Below, in pieces: positions 8,624-17,491 of a stretch of 64,000 nt of DNA (position 1 is the first letter of the stretch; each line of letters begins with the position of its first letter). Location: positions 496,001 to 560,000 of the forward strand of contig NZ_FNUR01000001.1 in the NCBI RefSeq assembly GCF_900108105.1, given 5' to 3'. This stretch comes from Butyrivibrio sp. Su6. GTDB taxonomy: Bacteria > Bacillota > Clostridia > Lachnospirales > Lachnospiraceae. Position numbers and translations under genes: made by a program. A model generated the notes under the pieces. It was not told where the DNA came from. It was given only the letters and a program-made list of their open reading frames with translations, and made no database searches.

Positions 8624-9216
8624 TCTAAAATAAAACCTCCGCTGTTATCATTACCAGCAAGTTTAAACCACACTTTACCAATTATCATATTAGTCTTAAC
8701 AATACCAATATTGGCACTTCTCGAGTCTTCACTACTATTTCTGTTGTCTCCAAGGACAAAATATTCGCCGCTTCCAAGCTTGATCTCATTAGCAGCTATC
8801 CCTGCATCTTCCATTTTATCATATATTTCGCCGGTATCTTCAGTTTTTTCACCGTTTACATATAAATAGCCATCAATAATCTGAACTTTGTCGCCGGAAG
8901 AAGCTACAACTCTTTTAACATAGTAATGTGAGTTTGCGTTGCCATTTGGTAAAAAAGCTATGATATCTCCTGTAGAAGGACGCAATATCTTAAACTCAAG
9001 TCTGTTAACTAAAACCACCTGCCCATTTGCAAGGGTTGGGGTCATAGAATCTCCAATATTAGTGACCTGCATTCCAAATGCTACCACGAATACAAATGCA
9101 AAAAAGACCGCTATTACTGTAACAAAAAGCCATGAAAAGATTTCGTGAAGCATTTTAGGAGTAATTATCTTTTTCTTGGGATTTAGGTAGAGATTTCTTT
9201 TTTTCTTCCTGAACAT
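8620..9216 (-). CDS. lepB: signal peptidase I (second copy)
   Basis: A 198-residue signal peptidase with a basic, longer cytoplasmic N-terminus (MFRKKKRNLYLNPKKK), a membrane anchor at about residues 28-50, catalytic Ser57 in IGDSMTPTLANG, Lys101 in YYVKRVVASSGDK, and the box VLGDNRNSSEDSR. The start is set at 9216, where GAGG sits 6 bases upstream; the frame is open 15 codons further, without a ribosome binding site and across the rplS terminator region. It is diverged from the other copy, so this is not a recent duplication. Confidence 0.95.
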   Translation of the reverse strand: MFRKKKRNLYLNPKKKIITPKMLHEIFSWLFVTVIAVFFAFVFVVAFGMQVTNIGDSMTPTLANGQVVLVNRLEFKILRPSTGDIIAFLPNGNANSHYYVKRVVASSGDKVQIIDGYLYVNGEKTEDTGEIYDKMEDAGIAANEIKLGSGEYFVLGDNRNSSEDSRSANIGIVKTNMIIGKVWFKLAGNDNSGGFILE

Positions 9217-9251
9217 AGTCATCCTCTGTCTGGCTTTGAATGTAAGTAAAG

Positions 9252-9284
9252 AAAAAGGCAATTACTAAAAAGTAACTGCCTTTT
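9252..9284 (-). terminator. terminator after rplS
   Basis: On the minus strand a hairpin of about 14 pairs (AAAAGGCAGTTACT / AGTAATTGCCTTTT, loop TTTT) runs into a T-rich tract. It lies 11 bases after the rplS stop and separates rplS from the lepB-rbgA-rnhB unit. Confidence 0.85.
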
Positions 9285-9294
9285 AACTAACAAC

Positions 9295-9645
9295 TTATCT
9301 GGTAACAAGTTCCTTAACTTTTGCCTTCTTACCTGTGAGACCCTTAAGGTAGTTAAGCTTAGCTCTTCTAACCTTACCTCTTCTGATAACCTCAACCTTC
9401 TCAACGATAGGTGAGTGAAGTGGCCAAGTCTTCTCAACGCCAACACCGTAAGACTCTTTTCTTACTGTGAATGTTGTACGGTTGCTGCCGCCCTGGATCT
9501 TCTTAACAGTTCCTTCGAAAACCTGTACTCTTTCACGGTTTCCTTCTTTGATCTTAGCGTGTACTCTTACAGTATCACCAGTGTTGAACTGAGGTGCGTT
9601 AGCATTCAGCTGCTCCTTCTCGAGCTCTTCGATAATTGTACTCAT
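9295..9645 (-). CDS. rplS: 50S ribosomal protein L19
   Basis: A 116-residue L19, located at the 30S-50S interface. It shows the full family pattern: [26 protein letters not shown], then [15 protein letters not shown], then [14 protein letters not shown] strong AGGAG lies upstream. It has its own promoter and a leader of about 100 bases, and is bounded by a terminator, so it can be expressed separately from the nucleoside genes that sit between it and rimM. Confidence 0.99.
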   Translation of the reverse strand: MSTIIEELEKEQLNANAPQFNTGDTVRVHAKIKEGNRERVQVFEGTVKKIQGGSNRTTFTVRKESYGVGVEKTWPLHSPIVEKVEVIRRGKVRRAKLNYLKGLTGKKAKVKELVTR

Positions 9646-9691
9646 ATCTTTTCTCCTATTCTATGGACGTTCTTAATATGTAATATTACAG

Positions 9692-9739
9692 AATCAGATG
9701 AATTTCCGACTCTAAATCATAACAGAGGACCGTCTGATT
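9692..9739 (-). promoter_or_regulatory. structured leader of rplS, possible L19 autoregulatory element
   Basis: In the leader RNA between the predicted start site near 9748 and the rplS start, AATCAGA (read on the minus strand, 9739-9733) can pair with TCTGATT (9698-9692), enclosing about 34 bases. Ribosomal protein leaders are known upstream of rplS in Firmicutes; a match to that specific motif was not established by eye. Confidence 0.3.
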
Positions 9740-9754
9740 TTCACAACGTACTAT

Positions 9755-9784
9755 AATATAACACAAAATATGTTAATCCGTCAA
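9755..9784 (-). promoter_or_regulatory. rplS promoter
   Basis: On the minus strand, TTGACG (9784-9779), an 18-base spacer and TATATT (9760-9755). It lies just downstream of the cdd stop at 9795 and directs rplS transcription. Confidence 0.75.
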
Positions 9785-9794
9785 CAAATGATTC

Positions 9795-10220
9795 TTATCT
9801 TTTGATGAGATTTGTAGGTCCAAATCTGTCTGGCAGGATTTCAGGTAATGTATATACCCTGTATTCCTCAGTTGATTTTGCAACAATAACAATAAACTCA
9901 TCATCACAGAACTCGCTCATTACCTGTCTGCAAACTCCACATGGAGGACAGTATTCAAGCTCTGTTGCATCTGCAGGTCCTCCCACAATTGCTATTGCTT
10001 TAAAAGTGAGCACACCCTCACTTACCGCCTTGAAAAAAGCTGTTCTCTCTGCGCAATTGGTAGGTGTATAAGAAGCATTTTCTATATTGCATCCTGTAAA
10101 TATCCTGTCATCAGCACTAAGAAGCGCTGCTCCAACATTGAAGTGAGAATATGGAGTATAAGAAAAATTTCTCATATCCAAAGCTTTTTCTATTAATTCT
10201 TTAATTTGTGTTTCATTCAT
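9795..10220 (-). CDS. cdd: cytidine deaminase
   Basis: A 141-residue homotetrameric-type cytidine deaminase converting cytidine or deoxycytidine to uridine forms. Zinc ligands are Cys56 (TNCAERT, with catalytic Glu58) and Cys94/Cys97 (CPPCGVC). The start is set at the ATG at 10220, with AAGGTG 9 bases before it; a GTG four codons upstream lies inside that ribosome binding site. It is the last gene of the nucleoside uptake cluster and feeds uridine to the uridine phosphorylase encoded first. Confidence 0.96.
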   Translation of the reverse strand: MNETQIKELIEKALDMRNFSYTPYSHFNVGAALLSADDRIFTGCNIENASYTPTNCAERTAFFKAVSEGVLTFKAIAIVGGPADATELEYCPPCGVCRQVMSEFCDDEFIVIVAKSTEEYRVYTLPEILPDRFGPTNLIKR

Positions 10221-10228
10221 ATAAAAAA

Positions 10229-11170
10229 TCACCTTGATCCCTTGTCGTAAGGAATTCCTTCTGCCTTAGGTGCTCTTGAGTTTGCAGATGTAAATGCAAG
10301 TACCGCAAGAGAAATAATATAAGGCATCATATTATATACAGAGCTCGGAATATTGAGCGCTGCCAAAAAATCAAATCCTGAATAAACGTTGGAAAGGGCT
10401 CTGAAGAATCCGAACAACAAAGCTGCAAGTCCAATGTTAAGAGGCTTCCACTGTCCAAAGATCATAACCGCAAGGGCAAGGAATCCGAAACCAGCAACAC
10501 CGTTTTCAAACTTCCACTCACTTACTCCGGCTGTGATGTAGACAATACCACCGATTCCAGCAAGCATTCCTGAAATAAGAACGCCAGCCCAGCGCATTGT
10601 ATAAACATTGATTCCGACACTGTCAGCAGCCTGAGGATGCTCACCGCAGGCCATAAGTCTTAAGCCAAATCTTGTCTTATAGAGAATAACATAAGCTGCT
10701 ATAAGAGCTATAAGAGCCACAAGCATAAACCAGTTGAACTGAAAACTGCCAATATTGACAACAAGAGCCTTTTTAGAAGCTACATACTGAACAGTTGATG
10801 ATACGTTGTCAGGATTTTCAGCAATGTTGATAGTCTTGACAATAACTGTTGCTGCAGCTGCCGCAAGCATGTTAAGAGCAGTTCCTACCAGTGTCTGGTC
10901 TGCCTTGAAATTGATGCAGGCAAAAGCCAAAAGTACAGAATAAAGCACTCCGCACACAGTCGATGTCAAAAGTACAGTAAGAACAATAACAATTGCAGGA
11001 AGCGTGGGTGAAATAACCTTTAATGTAAGGGCTCCGCCTAAAGCGCCCATTACCATTATTCCTTCAAGTCCCAGGTTTATAACACCTGAATGCTCTGAAA
11101 AACATCCACCAAGAGCAACCAGGATAAGTACTGATGAAAAAAGTAATGTGTATTGAAGAAGTAATACCAT
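10229..11170 (-). CDS. nucleoside ABC transporter permease (BPD-transp-2, NupQ/YufQ-like)
   Basis: A 313-residue polytopic permease of the branched-chain/ribose/nucleoside family, with GVINLGLEGIMVMGALGG near the N-terminus and about nine membrane segments. The pattern FKADQTLVGTALNMLA is typical of the second permease of BMP-type nucleoside importers. The start overlaps the upstream permease stop as TAATG. It should pair with the other permease and the double-NBD ATPase. Confidence 0.93.
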   Translation of the reverse strand: MVLLLQYTLLFSSVLILVALGGCFSEHSGVINLGLEGIMVMGALGGALTLKVISPTLPAIVIVLTVLLTSTVCGVLYSVLLAFACINFKADQTLVGTALNMLAAAAATVIVKTINIAENPDNVSSTVQYVASKKALVVNIGSFQFNWFMLVALIALIAAYVILYKTRFGLRLMACGEHPQAADSVGINVYTMRWAGVLISGMLAGIGGIVYITAGVSEWKFENGVAGFGFLALAVMIFGQWKPLNIGLAALLFGFFRALSNVYSGFDFLAALNIPSSVYNMMPYIISLAVLAFTSANSRAPKAEGIPYDKGSR

Positions 11171-12300
11171 TATTTATTACCTCCTTCTTTCTTTTCCTTG
11201 CCGGCTCTTATTCTGCTGTTTAAGAAAAACTTAAAGAAGAGAACAAATCCGCAGAGGTAGATGATTATTGAAGATATAAAATCTGAAATCTGTGATGGAT
11301 AAACGTTCTTATCAAGATATGAACCACCACTTGTAATGTGCTGAATAAAGTATGATGCAAAAATTGTTCCTATAGGATCAAGTCCGCCAAGGAATGTTGC
11401 AGCAATACCATTAAAGCCCATTCCCGGAACAGATGACTGTGTTACAGACCACTGCTCATATCCTGTAAGGAAAAGGAATGCAGCTCCAAGACCTGCAAGA
11501 CCACCGCCGATGAAAAGAGTAAGAATAACATTCTTCTTCTCTTTCATTCCGCTGTATTTAGCAGCATCCTTTGCAATACCTGTCGCCTTGATCTCATATC
11601 CAAATACAGTCATGCTCAAAACAACCTTTAAAATGATTGCAATGATCACAGCTAAAGGAATAGCAATTGTAACATACTTATTGTTTGAAAAGAGCTTCTC
11701 AAGTCCAAGTGAAGGAATGATAGCCGAAGGATTAGTATTTGCAAGTGAAAGTGTGTAAGGGCTTGATACCTCTTTTACTCCACCAAGAAGCATATTAACT
11801 GTGTAGAGTCCAATCCAGTTAAGCATGATTCCTGAAATAACCTCATTAACATTGAGATATGCCTTTAATACTCCAACGATAATTCCAAAAATACCACCGG
11901 CAACAAGTGCTGCCAAAATACATACATACCATGGAAGACCAAAGCCAAGTGCAAAATAAAGTGAAGCTCCTGCACCGGCAACGTACTGGCCTGCAGCTCC
12001 AATGTTAAACAGTCCAGCCTGATAGCAGAACTGAATAGATAAAGCGCACATAAGAAGTGGTGCTGCCTTTACAAGTGTGTTACCAAGGTATTTGAGCGCT
12101 GCCGCCTTTGATGGATATGTGAAATAGTTCTTTATAATTGTGATAATAGCTTCTGTAGCACCAACAGGGTTAATGATAAGAAGGGCAATGTATCCTATCA
12201 ATAGTCCTATAACTATACAAAGTAATGACGCAGTTATAGACTGGACTGCCGGCTTTGAGAAAAAGCTTTCTTTTTCAATTTTTCTGTTATTTCCAGCCAT
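11170..12300 (-). CDS. nucleoside ABC transporter permease (NupP/YufP-like)
   Basis: A 376-residue permease with about ten membrane helices and the family segments AGLFNIGAAGQYVAGA and VNEVISGIMLNWIGLY. The start is placed at 12300 (MAGNNRKIEK), just after the ATPase stop, with AAAGGAGG about 12 bases upstream inside the ATPase 3-prime end; the frame is open a further 26 codons inside that gene but has no start signal there. It forms the importer pore with the second permease. Confidence 0.93.
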   Translation of the reverse strand: MAGNNRKIEKESFFSKPAVQSITASLLCIVIGLLIGYIALLIINPVGATEAIITIIKNYFTYPSKAAALKYLGNTLVKAAPLLMCALSIQFCYQAGLFNIGAAGQYVAGAGASLYFALGFGLPWYVCILAALVAGGIFGIIVGVLKAYLNVNEVISGIMLNWIGLYTVNMLLGGVKEVSSPYTLSLANTNPSAIIPSLGLEKLFSNNKYVTIAIPLAVIIAIILKVVLSMTVFGYEIKATGIAKDAAKYSGMKEKKNVILTLFIGGGLAGLGAAFLFLTGYEQWSVTQSSVPGMGFNGIAATFLGGLDPIGTIFASYFIQHITSGGSYLDKNVYPSQISDFISSIIIYLCGFVLFFKFFLNSRIRAGKEKKEGGNK

Positions 12301-12301
12301 T

Positions 12302-13846
12302 TTAAGCCCCAGCCTCCTTTCTCTTTGCTCCTGCCATGTAAAGTCCGAGTTCCTCAGGAGTTGTCTTCTTTGGATCAAACTCTCCTACTATCTCGCCTTC
12401 GTACATAACAAGTATTCTGTCTGATATACTCATAACTTCTTCCAATTCAAGAGAAACCAAAAGAACTGCGTGTCCCTCATCTCTTCTGGCAATAAGCTGC
12501 TTGTGGATATATTCGATAGCACCTACATCAAGACCTCTGGTAGGCTGAACCGCGATCAGAAGATCCGGATCCTTATCGATTTCTCTGGCAATAATTGCTT
12601 TCTGCTGGTTACCACCTGACATACTTCTGGCTATTGTAGGTGCTCCCTGACCTGATCTGATATCATACTGCTCAATCAGCTTATCAGCATAATTATTGAT
12701 TTCCTTCTTTTTCAGGAACCCATACTTTGTGCTAAATTGTGGCTCAAAGTACCTCTGAAGCACAAGATTATAAGCAAGAGAATAATCCATAACAAGGCCA
12801 TGTTTGTGTCTGTCTTCCGGAATATGACTCATTCCGCTAAGAGATCTCTCTCTGATAGATGCATGAGAAATGTCTTTTCCTGAAAGCGTGATCTTACCGG
12901 AAGTAATATTTTCAAGACCTGATAAACCATAAACAAGTTCTGTCTGACCGTTGCCATCAATTCCGGCTATACATACGATTTCTCCTGACCTGACATCAAA
13001 AGAAACATTTTTAACTGCATTGTTATGGTGAAGTTTGGAAGGAACAGTCATATTCTCAACATGAAGAATAACATCACCGGGTGTCTTATCTTCCTTTGTT
13101 GCGACAAGCTGTACATCTCTACCGATCATCATACGGCTGAGCTCTTCCTGATTAGTGTCAGCAATATTAACAGTTCCAATGTACTTACCACGTCTAAGTA
13201 CACTGCATCTGTCTGCAACAGACATGATCTCAGCAAGCTTGTGAGAAATAAAGAGAATTGACTTACCCTCTTTTGCAAGATTTCTCATGATCTGCATAAG
13301 TTCATCAATTTCTGCAGGAGTTAAAACAGCTGTAGGCTCATCAAAAATAAGAATCTCATTATCTCTGTAGAGCATCTTAAGAATTTCAGTTCTCTGCTGC
13401 ATTCCTACGGTAATATCCTCAATCTTTGCATCAGGATCTACCTTAAGACCATATTTGTCAGAAAGCTCCAAGATTCTCTTTCTTGCTACATCTTTCTGTA
13501 AGAATCCATGTTTTGTTGTCTCCACCCCAAGGATGATGTTATCAAGAACAGTAAAGCACTGAACAAGTTTGAAGTGCTGATGAACCATTCCTATTCCAAG
13601 GTCATTGGCATCATTAGGATTGTTGATAGTAACAACCTTACCATCCTTTTTAATTGTCCCCTCTTCTGCCTGATAAAGGCCGAACAAAACGCTCATGAGT
13701 GTTGACTTACCAGCACCATTTTCCCCTAAAAGAGCGTGTATTTCACCTTTTTTGAGCTGAATAGTAACATTGTCGTTCGCAATTATTCCAGGGAAACGCT
13801 TTGTTATATTTAGCATTTCAATAGCATACGCGCTTTCTAAAGCCAC
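12302..13846 (-). CDS. nucleoside ABC transporter ATP-binding protein (two NBDs)
   Basis: A 514-residue fusion of two nucleotide-binding domains, as in RbsA/NupO-type transporters. The first NBD has Walker A GENGAGKST and Walker B LIFDEPTAVL; the second has a degenerate P-loop (GIDGNGQTE) and the end motif QPTRGLDVGA. The start is a GTG at 13846 (VALESAYAIEML) because AGGAGG lies 9 bases upstream; the open frame reaches 29 codons further, across a hairpin. It powers the BMP/permease system encoded around it. Confidence 0.93.
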   Translation of the reverse strand: MALESAYAIEMLNITKRFPGIIANDNVTIQLKKGEIHALLGENGAGKSTLMSVLFGLYQAEEGTIKKDGKVVTINNPNDANDLGIGMVHQHFKLVQCFTVLDNIILGVETTKHGFLQKDVARKRILELSDKYGLKVDPDAKIEDITVGMQQRTEILKMLYRDNEILIFDEPTAVLTPAEIDELMQIMRNLAKEGKSILFISHKLAEIMSVADRCSVLRRGKYIGTVNIADTNQEELSRMMIGRDVQLVATKEDKTPGDVILHVENMTVPSKLHHNNAVKNVSFDVRSGEIVCIAGIDGNGQTELVYGLSGLENITSGKITLSGKDISHASIRERSLSGMSHIPEDRHKHGLVMDYSLAYNLVLQRYFEPQFSTKYGFLKKKEINNYADKLIEQYDIRSGQGAPTIARSMSGGNQQKAIIAREIDKDPDLLIAVQPTRGLDVGAIEYIHKQLIARRDEGHAVLLVSLELEEVMSISDRILVMYEGEIVGEFDPKKTTPEELGLYMAGAKRKEAGA

Positions 13847-13888
13847 CTTCTTTTTCCTCCTACCAATATTTATCACCATTTGACTGGT

Positions 13889-13924
13889 AAAAAGAGACCG
13901 AAAGTTTTGAGGCTTCCGGTCCCT
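13889..13924 (-). terminator. attenuating hairpin between binding protein and ATPase genes
   Basis: On the minus strand an 11-pair stem (GGGACCGGAAG / CTTTCGGTCTC with G-U pairs) is followed by TTTTT. It lies 22 bases after the BMP lipoprotein stop. It would let the binding protein be made in excess over the membrane components, a common arrangement in ABC operons. Confidence 0.75.
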
Positions 13925-13946
13925 GAACTTCATACTGAAGTAATTA

Positions 13947-15164
13947 TTACTTAATATTGCCCTGGAAGTTGATCTTTACATTCTCTGCTGTAGGCTCAGC
14001 TGCTGTTGTATCGTTAGATACTGTTACAGCGCCGCTTACCATATCAGCAACGAGCTTCTTGTAATCATCAACTGTGAAAGATTCTGTCCAAATTGTTGTA
14101 TCTTCTGGAAGACCAACATAGTTAAGTGATGTGTCATCGCCAGAAACAAGACCAAGGTTAAGAATCTTGCCGGCATAAGAATCCCACTGACCATCTCTGA
14201 TAGCAGCAAGAAGTGTGTTAACTGTAGCCTGAAGGCCCTTCATAGCTGAAGTAACAGTCATACCTGCTTCAAACATTCCATCGATAGTCTTTGACTGGTC
14301 AACGTCAACACCGATAACTTTTCCGCCAACCTTGCCTGCAGCCTCACCAGCAGATGTGAAGATACCGCCACCACAAGCGAATACTACCTGTGTGCCGCCC
14401 TGATACCATGTATCCATAGCAGCTGTGATATCTGAATCACCGTAGAACTGGTTACCATATGCATAGTTGATAGAAACGTCAGCGCCAAGCTCCTTTGCAG
14501 CAGCGTCAGCACCCTGAACGAAGCCGTAGCCATAACGGATAACAGCAGGAACAGCCATACCGCCAAGGAAACCAAGCTGTGTATAGCCCATCTTTACTGC
14601 AGCATAACCAGCCATGTATCCAGGAAGCTCTTCCTGATATACTGCTGAGAATACGTTAGGATATGTCTCTGAATTGAAATCAGATCCATCACCTTCAAGA
14701 TCATACTCAGAAACATCAAGAGCAACAAACTTAACGTCTGGGTACATGTCAGCTGTCTCAACGATAGCTTCTGCAAATGCATAACCAGGCATTACGATTA
14801 CGTTGTAACCATCAGATACAGCCTTATCGATCATAGCAACTCTCTCTGCTGTTGAGTCGCCTTCTGGCTTGTAGTAAGTGAACTCAGCATTGTTTGCCTC
14901 AGCAAATGCCTTACAAGCCTCATAAGTTGACTGGTTGAAAGACTGGTCTGTGATATCGCCGTAGTCTGTTACCATAGCGATCATCATCTTGTCACCAGCT
15001 TCTGTTGTCTCAGCTGCTGTTTCAGCTGCTGGCTCAGTAGCCTGTGTTTCCTGAGTAGCCTCAGTTGTCTCAGTAGTCTCTGTTGTTGCAGCTGTCTGTC
15101 CGCAAGCTACAAGTGAAGAAACCATTGTTGCAGCCATAAGTACTGCTAAAAATTTCTTTTTCAT
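13947..15164 (-). CDS. BMP family nucleoside-binding lipoprotein
   Basis: A 405-residue lipoprotein of the basic membrane protein (Med/BMP) family. It has a signal peptide with lipobox SLVAC (Cys about residue 21), a Thr/Glu/Ala-rich linker to about residue 55, then the periplasmic-binding fold (MIAMVTDYGDITDQSFNQ, GVDVDQSKTIDG). The start is the ATG at 15164 with GGAGG 6 bases upstream; the ORF extends 11 codons further without a start signal. BMP proteins of this operon type bind nucleosides. Confidence 0.94.
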   Translation of the reverse strand: MKKKFLAVLMAATMVSSLVACGQTAATTETTETTEATQETQATEPAAETAAETTEAGDKMMIAMVTDYGDITDQSFNQSTYEACKAFAEANNAEFTYYKPEGDSTAERVAMIDKAVSDGYNVIVMPGYAFAEAIVETADMYPDVKFVALDVSEYDLEGDGSDFNSETYPNVFSAVYQEELPGYMAGYAAVKMGYTQLGFLGGMAVPAVIRYGYGFVQGADAAAKELGADVSINYAYGNQFYGDSDITAAMDTWYQGGTQVVFACGGGIFTSAGEAAGKVGGKVIGVDVDQSKTIDGMFEAGMTVTSAMKGLQATVNTLLAAIRDGQWDSYAGKILNLGLVSGDDTSLNYVGLPEDTTIWTESFTVDDYKKLVADMVSGAVTVSNDTTAAEPTAENVKINFQGNIK

Positions 15165-15215
15165 AATCGTCCTCCATTTTTTGATTAATGAAAACATTTA
15201 TTGATAAACCCCTTT

Positions 15216-15992
15216 TCAGGTTTTATCCGAGGCAATGAGTCTTCTAATGGCCTCTATTGTTGTGCTGTACACTTTATCCATTTCGTGTACCTGAGGATTA
15301 GAAAGACCTTTCTTAGCTCGCTCCTGGTTGGCGACAACGAGTAAAACCGCACCAGTACGAAGTCTTAAATAACTACCTACTATAAATAATGTTGAGCTTT
15401 CCATTTCAGAACAAAGAGCTCCACACTTGATCCATGCATCCCACTTGTATAAAAGCTCAGGGCCAACAGGTTTTGTCTCAGGCTCATGCTGTCCAAAGAA
15501 AGAATCCTTGCACTGTGCAACACCTACGTGGTAATTGGCTCCTGCCTTTTTAGCTCCCTCAACCAATGCATTTACAACTTCAAAAGAAGCAACAGCCGGA
15601 TACTCGATTGGAGCATATTCCTTAGATGTGCCTTCAGCTCTTATAGCTCCTGACGCTATAACTATATCCCCTCCGATCACATCATCCTGCATTCCACCGG
15701 ATGTACCCATTCTGATAAATGTATCTGCGCCGCACTTTGCAAGCTCTTCGATACATATCGCTGTAGAAGCTCCACCGATACCATGGGAAATAACACTTAC
15801 CTTTTCTCCGTCAAGATATCCTGTGTAGCAGTTATATTCTCTGTTATAAGCAACAAATTTGGGATTATCCAATAACTTGGAAATAGACTCACAACGTCCA
15901 GGATCCCCGGTAAGAATAACATATCTTCCTACATCTCCCGGAGCAACGTGTGTATGATATTGGTACCCCGCACCTTCTGTATAATCAACCAT
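15216..15992 (-). CDS. udp: uridine phosphorylase-like nucleoside phosphorylase
   Basis: A 258-residue member of the NP-I family. It tracks E. coli uridine phosphorylase: LTGDPGRCESI, SHGIGGASTAICIEEL, FIRMGTSGG, and the nucleoside-binding SEMESSTLF. It splits uridine with phosphate to uracil and ribose 1-phosphate. As first gene of the udp-BMP-ABC-cdd cluster, it fits pyrimidine nucleoside salvage; activity on other nucleosides cannot be excluded. Confidence 0.88.
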   Translation of the reverse strand: MVDYTEGAGYQYHTHVAPGDVGRYVILTGDPGRCESISKLLDNPKFVAYNREYNCYTGYLDGEKVSVISHGIGGASTAICIEELAKCGADTFIRMGTSGGMQDDVIGGDIVIASGAIRAEGTSKEYAPIEYPAVASFEVVNALVEGAKKAGANYHVGVAQCKDSFFGQHEPETKPVGPELLYKWDAWIKCGALCSEMESSTLFIVGSYLRLRTGAVLLVVANQERAKKGLSNPQVHEMDKVYSTTIEAIRRLIASDKT

Positions 15993-16032
15993 TACTTTTC
16001 CTCACATTCCTAGTAAAAAACTAACACCTATA

Positions 16033-16038
16033 ATTATA
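16033..16038 (-). promoter_or_regulatory. -10 element of the nucleoside cluster
   Basis: A perfect TATAAT on the minus strand, about 40 bases before the udp start. No convincing -35 is visible at the right distance (nearest resemblance is GATGAC), so activation or read-through from rimM is possible. Confidence 0.4.
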
Positions 16039-16067
16039 GTTTATTTAACAATAAAAGTCATCAGGAT

Positions 16068-16580
16068 TTACATAAGTCCATCCATAACATGTATAATGAT
16101 TCTTTTTTTCGTTATATCTATCTCTTTTATACAGTCCTTTATAGCAGGAATATAGACATTCTCGCCGCCGTCTGCCCTTTTCATCTCATATACATCATTG
16201 GCACCGGTCTGAATAACATCCGTCACGCTCCCCAAAACGTTGCCTTCCTCATCGACTATATCAAGGCCAATAAGATCAGCACAGTAATACTCCCCGGGAT
16301 TAAGTTTCAGAGCATCTTTTCTCTCGATTGTAAGCTCGCAGCCTTTAAATTTTTCAACTTCGTTTATATTGTTGAACTGTTTGAATTTAACAATGACAAA
16401 TTTCTTGAAAAATCTTGCACTCTGAACATCGAGTTCTATCTCTTCACCTCTACTTGTATGAAGAGTTACCTTTTTAAGCTTCTTAAATCTGTTCGGATCT
16501 TCAGTTGTAGGAAATACATTGACTTCCCCTGCAAGTCCATGCGTTGATGCAATTACACCAACCTGAAATGTTTCTGTCAT
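16068..16580 (-). CDS. rimM: ribosome maturation factor RimM
   Basis: A 170-residue RimM: N-terminal beta-barrel starting FQVGVIASTHGLAGEVNV, then the PRC-barrel domain with YYCADLIGLDIVDEEG. It assists 30S head assembly around S19. The start at 16580 has GGAG 6 bases upstream, within the trmD stop region; the trmD stop is one base away, so translation is coupled. It follows trmD, the reverse of the usual rimM-trmD order. Confidence 0.97.
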   Translation of the reverse strand: MTETFQVGVIASTHGLAGEVNVFPTTEDPNRFKKLKKVTLHTSRGEEIELDVQSARFFKKFVIVKFKQFNNINEVEKFKGCELTIERKDALKLNPGEYYCADLIGLDIVDEEGNVLGSVTDVIQTGANDVYEMKRADGGENVYIPAIKDCIKEIDITKKRIIIHVMDGLM

Positions 16581-16581
16581 A

Positions 16582-17400
16582 TTATTCTCCATCTTTATTA
16601 TCAACATTACTATCAGCTACAACATTACCACTTACTTCAGGTTCTTCTGCAGCTTTACGTCTTCTTCTCTTCTTTTTCTCTGGCTTTGGAGGATTTTCTA
16701 AAAGCCACTTTTCATACAGATCAGGCCGTCTTTCTTTTGTCCTTATAACAGACTGCTCAAGTCTCCATTCGTCAACCTTCTTGTGGTCTCCTGACAAAAG
16801 AATCGGTGGCACTTTTTTGCCCATCCATTCCTCCGGTCTTGAATACTGAGGATACTCAAGAAGATTATTGTGAAAGCTCTCTGTAAGGGCAGACTCATCA
16901 TTATTGAGTACACCGGGAACCAGCCTTGAGATTGCATCGATCATGACCATAGCTGGAAGCTCGCCGCCTGTTAAAACATAATCTCCGATTGAAATATAGT
17001 CAGTAACAATCTCTTCCAAAACTCTCTCATCTACGCCCTCATAATGGCCGCATAAAAAAACAAGATCCTCCTCTTTTGAGAGCTCCTGAGCTTTTTGCTG
17101 GTTAAATACGCTTCCCTGAGGAGTAACGTAAATGACCCTTGGAGGCTTCCCACCGTTTTGGATGATCTTGTTTTTGATATCTATAAAACAATCATAAATA
17201 GGCTGTGCCTGCATAAGCATACCAGCACCGCCACCATATGTATAATCGTCAACCTTGTGATGTTTGAGATCATTAGAATAATCTCTGATATTTACAGCAT
17301 TAAAAGAAATATATCCCTTATTCTCAGCTCTTCCTGTAATGCTACTTGAAAGAGAACTCTGAATCATTTCGGGAAACAATGTCATGATGTGAAAATTCAT
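16582..17400 (-). CDS. trmD: tRNA (guanine-N1)-methyltransferase TrmD
   Basis: A 272-residue SPOUT methyltransferase making m1G37 in tRNA. It shows MNFHIMTLFPEM, GGGAGMLMQAQPI, the trefoil-knot segments YVTPQGSVFNQ and LCGHYEGVDER, and IGDYVLTGGELPAMVMID. The C-terminus carries an unusual tail of about 35 residues, first basic (KKKRRRRK) then acidic. The start is the ATG at 17400 with AGGATATAAG upstream; eight further upstream codons lack a start signal. Confidence 0.97.
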   Translation of the reverse strand: MNFHIMTLFPEMIQSSLSSSITGRAENKGYISFNAVNIRDYSNDLKHHKVDDYTYGGGAGMLMQAQPIYDCFIDIKNKIIQNGGKPPRVIYVTPQGSVFNQQKAQELSKEEDLVFLCGHYEGVDERVLEEIVTDYISIGDYVLTGGELPAMVMIDAISRLVPGVLNNDESALTESFHNNLLEYPQYSRPEEWMGKKVPPILLSGDHKKVDEWRLEQSVIRTKERRPDLYEKWLLENPPKPEKKKRRRRKAAEEPEVSGNVVADSNVDNKDGE

Positions 17401-17445
17401 CTTATATCCTACTAAAAAATACAAGCATAAATGCTTATTTTAAAT

Positions 17446-17480
17446 TTGAGCCGAATTGGTATGTTACCAATTCGACTCAA
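17446..17480 (-). terminator. hairpin between khpA and trmD
   Basis: A 16-base stem on both strands (TTGAGTCGAATTGGTA / TACCAATTCGGCTCAA, loop of 3-4 bases). On the minus strand it follows the khpA stop by 11 bases and leads to AAATTTAAAAT, a poor U-tract, so it may attenuate or protect the 3-prime end rather than fully terminate. Confidence 0.6.
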
Positions 17481-17491
17481 CATTATTTGGC

